Part shown: positions 1 to 5,771 of the stretch, one piece after another
Layout: each line of letters begins with the position of its first letter
How positions within the stretch are numbered: the stretch's first letter is position 1
Origin: Spirosoma sp.
GTDB taxonomy: Bacteria; Bacteroidota; Bacteroidia; Cytophagales; Spirosomataceae
Assembly (NCBI GenBank): GCA_025351545.1
Contig: JANXVQ010000114.1
Span: forward strand, 1-7,631
Length of the DNA: 7,631 nt
Direction: 5' to 3'
Made by a program: the position numbers and the translations under genes
The notes under the pieces: generated by a model
What the model was told of the DNA's origin: nothing
The model's input: the letters and a program-made list of their open reading frames with translations, nothing else
Database searches by the model: none

Positions 1-946
1 TGGATTCTCCCAGAAAAGTCGTCTGATTCAAATCCGAAGCGGACTTATTATATACACCGCGGCCATTCCCGTTCAGGTTTACCCCCAGTTTACCCTTTCT
101 GAAACTACCATTCACGCCCAGGGTTGAGGCCCGATTACCCACACCCCCGTCTACATCGAGGTGTAATCCCTGCAACGTATTTTTCTTGGTGATGATGTTG
201 ATAATCCCGCCACTTCCTTCCGCATCATATTTAGCCGAAGGCGAGGTAATTACTTCCACTGTTTTAATTAAATCCGCTGGAATCTGCCGCAGGGCATCCG
301 CCAGATTACCTGCCAGAATAGACGAAGGTTTGTTATTGATTAGCACCCGCACATTGGAACTGCCCTGCAAGGATACATTACCCGCCAAATCCACCGACAG
401 CATGGGCACTTTTTTGAGAATATCCGTCGCGTCACCGCCTTTAGCGGCCAAATCAACATCGGCATTGTAGACTAGCCGGTCAACTTTGTCTTCCACAAGC
501 GCTTTCTTGCCCGCAACGGTCACTTCATTGAGCGTGCGGGTGCGGGCGCTGAGTCGAATAACCCCCATATCTTTCGCCTGACCTTTCGACAGTACTACAT
601 TGTCAACCGTTTTGGCGGTGTAGCCCAAAAAGGAAATCAGCAATCTGTACGTACCGGGAGCGGTAAGTTTAAGGCTAAATTTACCCTTATCGTCGGCAAC
701 GGTGCCATCAACGAGTTTATCCGTGGCTGTATTATAGACCGATATATTAGCATATTCAACGGCTTTTGTTAACGTAGAATCGACTACGTAGCCCGAAATT
801 TTTGCGTTGCCCTTCGGGGAAATTTCCTCTATGCCAATGGTCGTTGAGGATGGCTGGTTGGATTGAGCCGGGACGCTGACTGGTATTTGTGCCAGGGCGA
901 CCCCTGTAGTCAAAAATAAAAGAAAGCCAGTAGTTTTAAGCCACAT
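1..946 (-). CDS. TonB-dependent receptor, N-terminal part (truncated by window edge)
   Basis: Outer-membrane receptor for TonB-energised uptake; the substrate cannot be read from this part. I translated 315 codons from the ATG at 946 without a stop; the frame runs off position 1, so the beta-barrel is missing. Residues 1-19 are a signal peptide (hydrophobic FLLFLTTGVALA, then Q). After a polar linker, residues about 48-135 form a carboxypeptidase-regulatory-like beta-sandwich (KISGYVVD, later GTYRLLISFLGYT). Residues about 150-255 are the plug: DILKKVPMLSVD, VRVLINNKPS, then LIKTVEVITSPSAKYDAEGS and GGIINIITKK. That last pattern is typical of Bacteroidota receptors whose barrel is of the 'outer membrane protein beta-barrel' family rather than the SusC type, and no SusD partner is visible on the upstream side. 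No clear Shine-Dalgarno precedes the ATG, which is normal for this phylum. The gene is separated from the upstream PepSY gene by a terminator, so it should have its own promoter. The family is sure; the substrate is unknown. Confidence 0.93.
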   Translation of the reverse strand, partial: MWLKTTGFLLFLTTGVALAQIPVSVPAQSNQPSSTTIGIEEISPKGNAKISGYVVDSTLTKAVEYANISVYNTATDKLVDGTVADDKGKFSLKLTAPGTYRLLISFLGYTAKTVDNVVLSKGQAKDMGVIRLSARTRTLNEVTVAGKKALVEDKVDRLVYNADVDLAAKGGDATDILKKVPMLSVDLAGNVSLQGSSNVRVLINNKPSSILAGNLADALRQIPADLIKTVEVITSPSAKYDAEGSGGIINIITKKNTLQGLHLDVDGGVGNRASTLGVNGSFRKGKLGVNLNGNGRGVYNKSASDLNQTTFLGES

Positions 947-1042
947 AACGTAAAGATTGAGAAATTGAATGTTGCCAGATAGAGCAAACTTGCCACTGGC
1001 TCTTGATGAATAGAAAACAAACGTGCCAAATGCCTTTTATAA

Positions 1043-1073
1043 TTGGTTGAATGGCCCTAATGGTTGGTTGAAT
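1043..1073. repeat. Direct repeat TTGGTTGAAT x2, 21 bp apart
   Basis: The exact 10-mer TTGGTTGAAT occurs at 1043-1052 and 1064-1073 (ATTCAACCAA on the minus strand). The copies are offset by 21 bp, about two turns of the helix, so both would face the same side of the DNA. They lie roughly 100-130 bp upstream of the TonB-dependent receptor start and just past the terminator of the PepSY gene. This could be an activator site for the receptor gene or a chance duplication. Confidence 0.4.
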
Positions 1074-1120
1074 AAAAAGTTGTGGTCAACTTATTGGCAC
1101 CAATAAGCTGACCACAACTT
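1071..1120 (-). terminator. Rho-independent terminator of the PepSY-like gene
   Basis: The arms at 1077-1097 and 1100-1120 are complementary over 21 bp with one imperfect pair (1089/1108), separated by two bases. In the minus-strand RNA the imperfect pair is G-U and the helix stays continuous, followed by a U-rich tract (ACTTTTTATT). In the plus-strand RNA the same pair is A-C and no U tract follows. The structure therefore points to the minus strand. It begins 16 bp after the stop codon of the PepSY-like gene and would insulate the downstream TonB-dependent receptor from it. Confidence 0.88.
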
Positions 1121-1136
1121 CACTCAACTACTTTAC

Positions 1137-1592
1137 TCACTTGATAAACTGCCCTTTTTCATCGAAAATCAGGTCTTTACCGCCGACTTCCGCTTCGTAG
1201 GTTTTTTTACCTTTGGCATCTACGATTTCAGCCGCTTCCTTAATTTTCTTTCCTGCGTGATGCTTGGCGATGTACGCTTTCACCGAAGCGGGCAGCGCCG
1301 ATTCGGCAAGGGTGGTTTCCGTTTCAAGTACATTACCTTTGGCGTCGATGACCAGCGATAACTCTTTGCCATTGTGTTTCAGACCCGCTTCAAAATTTCC
1401 GTCCTCTTTCTCCCACTTCACGCCCTTCACACCTGGATACAGCCGGGCAATGGTAGCTTTGGCAGCCGCTGGCACATCAATAGCAACCATAACAACGGCA
1501 GATTTGGGACCAACTACATAGTTAGTCAGCGCAACCGAAGCAACATGTGTTGACGTGAACAGGATCAGACCACTGATTAATAAAGTATACAT
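1137..1592 (-). CDS. Secreted PepSY-like domain protein
   Basis: A 151-residue protein with an N-terminal hydrophobic segment (residues about 3-22, probable signal peptide though without the usual basic residues) followed by two PepSY-like units. Unit one (about 40-98) has VPAAAKATIARLYPGVK, then VKWEKEDGNFEA and IDAKGNVLETET. Unit two (about 100-151) has LPASVKAYIAKHHAGKK, then YEAEVGGKDLIFDEKGQFIK. This LP..V..yI / YEa / D.kG layout is the PepSY-like (beta-lactamase-inhibitor-like) fold of small periplasmic Bacteroidota proteins, whose biochemical role is mostly unknown. An in-frame TAG lies three codons upstream of the ATG, so the start is fixed. The gene follows the kinase gene by 83 bp but has its own good -7 box (TAGGTTTG) and ends at a strong terminator. 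PepSY-type proteins often sit beside OmpR-type two-component systems; a role as target or periplasmic modulator of the neighbouring system is inferred. No catalytic residues are evident. Confidence 0.85.
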   Translation of the reverse strand: MYTLLISGLILFTSTHVASVALTNYVVGPKSAVVMVAIDVPAAAKATIARLYPGVKGVKWEKEDGNFEAGLKHNGKELSLVIDAKGNVLETETTLAESALPASVKAYIAKHHAGKKIKEAAEIVDAKGKKTYEAEVGGKDLIFDEKGQFIK

Positions 1593-1619
1593 TTGTTTCT
1601 ACTGGTTTAGTTTATGGGT

Positions 1620-1656
1620 CAAACCTACCGCTCAATTCTAAAGTAATATTGAAGTT
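1620..1656 (-). promoter_or_regulatory. Promoter of the PepSY-like gene with candidate OmpR-type operator
   Basis: On the minus strand TAGGTTTG (1627-1620) matches the Bacteroidota -7 consensus TAnnTTTG exactly; the leader to the ATG at 1592 would be short, roughly 20 nt. There is no good -33 TTG at the usual distance. In its place stand two similar 9-mers, CTTCAATAT (1654-1646) and CTTTAGAAT (1643-1635), 11 bp apart. A weak -33 element overlapped by helically phased direct repeats is the layout of a promoter activated by an OmpR/PhoB-family regulator. The whole block resembles the region upstream of the regulator gene. The -7 box is visible directly; the operator is inferred. Confidence 0.55.
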
Positions 1657-1675
1657 TTAGCAGCTCATCTCTTGA

Positions 1676-2941
1676 TCAGAAATCGACCTGAACCATATGT
1701 CGACGCATTGACGGAGCATACTTGTAGGTTACACTCATACCATACTGATCAGCAATCTCTTTGACCAGAGCTAAACCCAGGCCGGTTGACTGAGGAAGCG
1801 CCTGATTGCGCACAAAACGACCAAAAATCTGATCTTCAGGGAAGGGCAGCGGATCTCCTTCGTTGGTAATAGTAAAGCTGTTAGTACCTGCCTGTACGAA
1901 AATAGACCTATTGGCGTCCCCGTGTCGAATCGCGTTTTTGATCAGATTCGAAAACAGTACTTCGGCCAGTTGGCTATTCATGTTTCGGAAGGTTTCTTCT
2001 TTAATCATTCGGTTAATCGTTATGCCTCGATGCGCTACGTAATCCGAATAGTTATCCAGCAACTGAGTAACCAGGTCGCTAATATTAACCGCATCTTCGT
2101 GGGGAAACTGCTGATTACCGATCTTGGCTAATAGTAGTAAGGATTGGTTCATGGCTGAGAGCCGCTGAATTTCCTGCTGTGCCCGCTGAATTCGATCGAG
2201 GTCGGTTTCATCCAGTCGATCCGACTGTTGCAACAGGTCTAATTCAAAGGACAGCACACTTAGGGGTGTTTGCATCTCATGTGACGCATTATCGGTAAAC
2301 TGTTTCTGCTGGGCGTATTGATGACGGGTTCGGCGACTCATTACATCGAGCGATTGGCTCAGCAAGTTGAACTCCGCCACATTACTGGCCGGAAACTCAG
2401 CTTCATCCGGGCCGTCGACCCGATACTGTTGCAACTGACCAATGATCCCATAAAAGGGTTGCCAGATACGCCGGGTAACCAGTATGTCTGCCCCTACCAG
2501 CAACATGACCACAATCAGAAAACAAACAATAACACCCACGGATAAGGCACGAGCGATTTCATCAAATTCCAGATAGGGTTGTTGGAGGGTTACACGATAG
2601 GCTTTGTTTCCAACGGCATACGTAGAACGTAGCATTCGGACGGGCGCTGGCTCGTGTTCCCGATGATTGTAGGCCAGCGTGTCTTTATAGGTCGGAGCCG
2701 TTTGAGCGGGTGTCGTGGTCAGGGCAATCTGTACATTCGGATCCCAACCAGGAAGGTCTGTTGCTGCGGGTGGATGCTGGCGAAGCTGCTCTTTTACCTG
2801 GATGAACTCGCTCAGCAGCAACTCATCGATTTCATCCAAAATGTCCCGATGGATATACTCGTTCAGCAAAAAAACACCCCCCAGCGCAATAGGCAGGGCT
2901 GCCAAAAGAAGATAGAGAGCCGTTTTGTGGAGCAGTTTCAT
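1676..2941 (-). CDS. Membrane sensor histidine kinase of a two-component system
   Basis: A 421-residue inner-membrane kinase that should phosphorylate the response regulator encoded just upstream. Membrane segment 1 spans about residues 7-27, a periplasmic sensor region of about 100 residues follows (no recognisable ligand fold), and membrane segment 2 spans about 132-152. A short HAMP-like linker (RRIWQPFYGIIGQLQQYRVD onward) leads to the dimerisation helix with the H box FTDNASHEMQTPLSVL, His221 being the phospho-acceptor. The ATPase domain has the N box (SNLIKNAIRHG, Asn332 and Asn336), a G1 variant reading TNEGDPLP instead of the common DxGxG, an F box (IFGRFVR) and the G2 box STGLGLALV. 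All elements needed for activity are present. The ATG overlaps the regulator stop codon as ATGA, so the two are translationally coupled. The stimulus cannot be deduced; the neighbours (efflux parts, PAP2 phosphatase, PepSY protein) suggest envelope stress or a toxic compound or metal. Confidence 0.95.
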   Translation of the reverse strand: MKLLHKTALYLLLAALPIALGGVFLLNEYIHRDILDEIDELLLSEFIQVKEQLRQHPPAATDLPGWDPNVQIALTTTPAQTAPTYKDTLAYNHREHEPAPVRMLRSTYAVGNKAYRVTLQQPYLEFDEIARALSVGVIVCFLIVVMLLVGADILVTRRIWQPFYGIIGQLQQYRVDGPDEAEFPASNVAEFNLLSQSLDVMSRRTRHQYAQQKQFTDNASHEMQTPLSVLSFELDLLQQSDRLDETDLDRIQRAQQEIQRLSAMNQSLLLLAKIGNQQFPHEDAVNISDLVTQLLDNYSDYVAHRGITINRMIKEETFRNMNSQLAEVLFSNLIKNAIRHGDANRSIFVQAGTNSFTITNEGDPLPFPEDQIFGRFVRNQALPQSTGLGLALVKEIADQYGMSVTYKYAPSMRRHMVQVDF

Positions 2942-3618
2942 TCGCCTTCCGTAAAAATATAGCCCGCTCCGTAGCGGGTTGTGATGTAATCCGGACTACC
3001 CGCGTCAAGCAATTTCCGACGCAGGTTTCGAACGTGGGTGTAGAGGAAATCATGGGAATCGATCCCATCCATGTAATCGCCCCAAACGTGTTCGACAATG
3101 ACTGATTTTGACAGGAGTCGATTTTTATTGGTGACCAGAAACAAGAGTAATTCATATTCTTTGATCGTCAACTCGACGGACTGATTGGCCACCAGCACCT
3201 GTTTCCGATTAGGAACCAGGGTAATCGCCCCGAAAACGAGTTGCGTTTCGCCATCATGCTGGCGTCGTCGCATCAACGACCGGATGCGGGCGTTCAATTC
3301 GGGCAAATGAAAGGGTTTGGTCAGGTAATCATCGGCACCTAACTCCAGGCCCGTGAGTTTATCGTCTAACGAATTTTTAGCCGACACAATAATAATTCCC
3401 GCCTGCGAGTGTGCATCCTTTAACTCTTTAACGATCGCCAACCCGTTGCCATCGGGCAGGGTAATGTCCACGACGACACAATCGTAGTCATAATCGTGCA
3501 CTTTCACCGAGGCCGTACGAAAATTATTCGCCGTTGATACGTTGTACTGTTCGCCCTCCAGATAGTGGCGCATGGCCACTAACAGCGACGGTTCGTCTTC
3601 AATCAGCAAGATTTTCAT
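2938..3618 (-). CDS. OmpR/PhoB-family response regulator
   Basis: A 226-residue DNA-binding response regulator, partner of the kinase that overlaps its stop codon by 4 bp. The receiver domain (1-115) starts MKILLIEDEPS with acidic residues Glu7/Asp8, has the phospho-acceptor Asp51 in VVVDITLPDGNG, the switch serine Ser79 (IIIVSAK) and Lys101 in YLTKPFHLPEL. The C-terminal winged helix (about 125-226) has LTIKEYELLLFLV, a recognition-helix region around SHDFLYTHVRNLRRKL, and the terminal wing TTRYGAGYIF. I chose the ATG at 3618: it begins exactly at the first receiver strand and has GAAGG a few bases upstream. The frame stays open to a TTG at 3645, which would add nine unconserved residues. 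By its family it should bind two direct half-sites about 11 bp apart; such pairs occur upstream of this gene and of the PepSY-like gene, so autoregulation is plausible. Confidence 0.95.
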   Translation of the reverse strand: MKILLIEDEPSLLVAMRHYLEGEQYNVSTANNFRTASVKVHDYDYDCVVVDITLPDGNGLAIVKELKDAHSQAGIIIVSAKNSLDDKLTGLELGADDYLTKPFHLPELNARIRSLMRRRQHDGETQLVFGAITLVPNRKQVLVANQSVELTIKEYELLLFLVTNKNRLLSKSVIVEHVWGDYMDGIDSHDFLYTHVRNLRRKLLDAGSPDYITTRYGAGYIFTEGE

Positions 3619-3642
3619 GGTGCCTTCGGTTGGATTATTTTT

Positions 3643-3679
3643 CAAAGTACAGGCCCAATACTGAATACATTTTGAAGTT
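3643..3679 (-). promoter_or_regulatory. Candidate promoter/operator of the response regulator gene
   Basis: On the minus strand, half-sites CTTCAAAAT (3677-3669) and ATTCAGTAT (3666-3658) are 11 bp apart and followed by a -7-like TACTTTG (3649-3643), one base shorter than TAnnTTTG. Aligned without gaps to 1656-1620, 24 of 37 bases agree, including AACTTCAA at the start, an AG.ATTG.GC block in the middle and TTTG at the end. The distance from AACTTCAA to TTTG is the same in both. The site lies 25 bp upstream of the ATG at 3618. It was found by eye and no significance was calculated. Confidence 0.45.
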
Positions 3680-3716
3680 GGCCTTAAATCCTGGTTGACT
3701 ATTTCCTCCCGCCCAA

Positions 3717-3751
3717 CTACAGATTCTCTTTAGTTTTTCTCCTTTATTTTA
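3717..3751 (+). promoter_or_regulatory. Possible degenerate operator/promoter ahead of the efflux operon
   Basis: The plus strand reads CTACAGATT (3717-3725) and CTTTAGTTT (3728-3736), again 11 bp apart; the CTTTAG core is identical to the second half-site of the PepSY promoter. TTTA at 3748-3751 lies at the same distance as TTTG in the other two sites, but the upstream TA of a -7 box is missing. The stretch is AT-rich and such a match could arise by chance, so the call is weak. Confidence 0.25.
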
Positions 3752-3832
3752 CGCTTCTTACCCGTATCTGTGCTTCGTGAACGTATCAACCACACCCTCA
3801 TTACGCTGTACACGTACCGGGGAAGAGACACT

Positions 3833-4582
3833 ATGCAGTATCAACGAATGAAACAAACCCGGCGATTCGGTTCGTCGCTGCCCTCCTGGGTGCTGATCAA
3901 TTGGCTTTTGCTGCTTCCACTGGCAGCATCCTTTGGACAGCCGATAAATACCGTTTTCCAGCGAGCCTTCCGGGATTCGATTCCAACGCGTCCCGTTACG
4001 TTCCGATGGGTTGCTCCGGCCGTACTGATTCCTGTTGGATTAGCCTTATCACCTGATTATCAAAACAGTCATTTCGACCGGTTTTACATCCGCAGTGAAA
4101 TTCAGGATAAAATCCATTTTCGCACCCATGCAGACGATTATCTGCAATTTGGGCCGATGATTGGCTGGGCCGGGTTGAGTCTAGCGGGTGTGAAAGGGCG
4201 CTCACTTCCCCTCGACAGGGCTGGTATTGCGCTGGTGGCTCACGGCATAACGACGATATTGGTACTGAGCTTAAAAAAGATGACACACGAACTCCGCCCC
4301 GATGGGTCCGACTCCTATTCATTTCCATCGGGACATACGGCGCTGGCTTTTACGGGAGCGGGCTTGCTGGACCGGGAGTTCGGTGGCGTTAGCCCCTGGA
4401 TTCCCATTGGCGGGTATGCGATGGCGACCACAACGGGAGTCTTTCGAATGGTCAACGACAAACACTGGGTTTCCGACGTACTGGTTGGGGCAGGTATTGG
4501 TCTGCTCTCGGCCGAGGTGGCGTACCATGTCTATCCGTGGCTGAAACGCAAACTGGGGCGGCATAAATCAGTTTCCCGATAA
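3833..4582 (+). CDS. PAP2-family phosphatase, exported
   Basis: A 249-residue acid phosphatase of the PAP2/haloperoxidase superfamily, which hydrolyses phosphate monoesters or pyrophosphates, often of lipids. Numbered from the ATG at 3833, the full catalytic signature is present: KX6RP (Lys148 to Arg155-Pro156, KKMTHELRP), PSGHT (165-169) and RX5HX3D (Arg205, nucleophile His211, Asp215, RMVNDKHWVSD). Residues about 16-34 are a hydrophobic export signal (WVLINWLLLLPLAASFG); a second hydrophobic stretch lies at about 60-73. The active site should therefore be periplasmic. The frame is open to a GTG at 3770, but the ATG at 3833 (preceded by GGGGAAGAG) or the one at 3848 (MKQTRR, a classic basic signal start) is more likely. 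It is the first gene of the plus-strand operon, 22 bp before the TPR gene. Candidate substrates such as undecaprenyl pyrophosphate, lipid A or phosphatidic acid cannot be separated by sequence alone. Confidence 0.9.
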   Translation: MQYQRMKQTRRFGSSLPSWVLINWLLLLPLAASFGQPINTVFQRAFRDSIPTRPVTFRWVAPAVLIPVGLALSPDYQNSHFDRFYIRSEIQDKIHFRTHADDYLQFGPMIGWAGLSLAGVKGRSLPLDRAGIALVAHGITTILVLSLKKMTHELRPDGSDSYSFPSGHTALAFTGAGLLDREFGGVSPWIPIGGYAMATTTGVFRMVNDKHWVSDVLVGAGIGLLSAEVAYHVYPWLKRKLGRHKSVSR

Positions 4583-4604
4583 CCTAAGCACGCAATCATT
4601 CGGT

Positions 4605-5762
4605 ATGATACGAACCTGTAACACATACGTCCTGATCATGGGGCTTCTATTGCTCCTGGTGACAAATAAAGGACTGGCACAATATCCGATGATTAACAGC
4701 AACCCGGCTGCCCGGACGCTGCTGACGGCGGGTCTGGACCAAGTCTATAATAATCAATTCACTGCCGCCGAAGCTACGTTTACTCAACTGGCAAAATTAG
4801 CACCCAACCATCCGTCCCTCGATTTGCTTCGGGGCGTCAGTTTGTTTTATCAGTGGTTTCCCGCCCGTACCGACGCGAAGCTAAAACAACGCTGCATGCA
4901 ACAACTGGAACTGGCCGCACAGAAAGCCGACGATTGGCAGAAAGCACAAAAGAAAAGTGATGGCGCTGATCGCAATGCAACTGCCCGCAGTACGACTGAT
5001 CGGCCCGAAGCGATGTTTTTATACTTCACCGCCGAGGCTATGCTGGCGAAGATCGGTCATTACGAGCATGAACCATTCACAGCTATTCGCCATGCCAGGA
5101 ACGCCTATCCGTATATTCAGAAAGGCAAAGCTTTCCAGCAACAATACCCCGATTTTTACCTCTCCACCGGTCTCTACAATTTCTATCGCGAGGTGTATCC
5201 GGAAATTCACCCGTTCTACAAAACCGTTGCCTGGGTCATGACGGCCGGGGATAAAAAACTTGGAATGAGCCAACTCCAGATCGCAACCCAAAAAGCACTA
5301 TTGGTAAGGACGGAAGCCATTCTCTACCTGACGCACTTACTGATCGACTATGAGAATAATCCCGCCGATGCCCTCCCGTACCTGGCAAACCTGGTTATCA
5401 AGTATCCCGGCAATCCATACTGGCGATACAAGTACGCAGAAGCACTCCTCAACGCGCACCAGTTAGAGGCCATTCCGCAGGAAATCAGTCAGCTGATGTC
5501 GACTTCGGAGGTGGTCTACCATCAGATGGGGACGCTGCTAAAGGCTCGTTACGCGCTGGAAAAAGGGCAGCGATCAGCCGCTCAGACATTTGCGGAGGAA
5601 GTCGTCCGCAGTTCAGTGCGGGATGAATCCGTGCGGGCCTATGCGTATCTGGTTTTGGCCAGAATAGCCCGCCTTCAGGGGCAGGAAAAACAAGCCAGGC
5701 AATACTACAAACAAGTGCTTGAGTTTGCCGAATACCCGATATTACGTAATGAGGCCCACTAA
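4605..5762 (+). CDS. Secreted tetratricopeptide-repeat protein of unknown function
   Basis: A 385-residue protein with a signal peptide (residues 1-25: VLIMGLLLLLV, cleavage near GLA|Q) and an all-helical body. The first TPR-like unit is about 38-70 (LDQVYNNQFTAAEATFTQLAKLAPNHP). C-terminal units are about 254-285 (DALPYLANLVIKYPGNPYWRYKYAEALL), 305-335 and 345-375 (YAYLVLARIARLQGQEKQARQYYKQVLEFA). The central part (about 135-250) is not a plain TPR: it has YFTAEAMLAKIG, DFYLSTGLYNFYREVYPEIH and TAGDKKLGMSQLQIATQ. The GLYNFY...P...GDKKLGM order loosely recalls the DUF3808/TTC39 family; that resemblance is from memory and low confidence. TPR proteins act as protein-binding scaffolds. Its place between a PAP2 phosphatase and a TolC homologue, 9 bp before the latter, suggests a periplasmic or outer-membrane-associated accessory of the same process. 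No enzymatic motif is visible. Confidence 0.85.
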   Translation: MIRTCNTYVLIMGLLLLLVTNKGLAQYPMINSNPAARTLLTAGLDQVYNNQFTAAEATFTQLAKLAPNHPSLDLLRGVSLFYQWFPARTDAKLKQRCMQQLELAAQKADDWQKAQKKSDGADRNATARSTTDRPEAMFLYFTAEAMLAKIGHYEHEPFTAIRHARNAYPYIQKGKAFQQQYPDFYLSTGLYNFYREVYPEIHPFYKTVAWVMTAGDKKLGMSQLQIATQKALLVRTEAILYLTHLLIDYENNPADALPYLANLVIKYPGNPYWRYKYAEALLNAHQLEAIPQEISQLMSTSEVVYHQMGTLLKARYALEKGQRSAAQTFAEEVVRSSVRDESVRAYAYLVLARIARLQGQEKQARQYYKQVLEFAEYPILRNEAH

Positions 5763-5771
5763 ATAAGCCGT

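Larger units (their letters stand above)
3619..3832. promoter_or_regulatory. Divergent intergenic region between the two-component system and the efflux operon
   Basis: This 214-bp region carries no convincing gene and must hold the start signals of both transcription units. It contains a candidate minus-strand promoter/operator (3643-3679) and a poorer plus-strand copy (3717-3751). A pyrimidine-rich stretch (about 3724-3760) precedes the plus-strand operon. A 6-bp inverted pair TTCAAA (3641-3646) and TTTGAA (3671-3676) flanks the minus-strand promoter but is short and widely spaced. Shared control of both directions from here is inferred from the arrangement. Confidence 0.6.

Noticed and set aside
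186..470. Plus-strand open frame of 94 codons
   Set aside because: It lies antisense to the conserved plug domain of the TonB-dependent receptor and has no recognisable domain; a shadow frame.
1638..1660. CTAAA...TTTAG inverted repeat after the kinase gene as a terminator
   Set aside because: Five-base AT-rich arms with a 13-base loop and no U tract; the direct-repeat operator reading of the same bases is stronger.
2938..3645. Longer response regulator starting at 3645 (235 residues)
   Set aside because: The codon at 3645 is TTG, and the extra nine residues precede the conserved first receiver strand; the ATG at 3618 with GAAGG upstream fits better.
3641..3676. TTCAAA/TTTGAA inverted pair as a dyad operator
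   Set aside because: Six-base arms 24 bp apart in AT-rich DNA are expected by chance, and OmpR-type regulators usually bind direct repeats.
3695..3723. Classical sigma70-type promoter TTGACT-17-TACAGA on the plus strand
   Set aside because: The -10 match is poor, and the primary sigma factor of Bacteroidota uses TTTG/TAnnTTTG elements; treated as chance.
3770..4582. PAP2 phosphatase starting at 3770 (270 residues)
   Set aside because: This start is a GTG and would put 21 polar residues before the signal peptide; the ATG at 3833 or 3848 gives a normal export signal.
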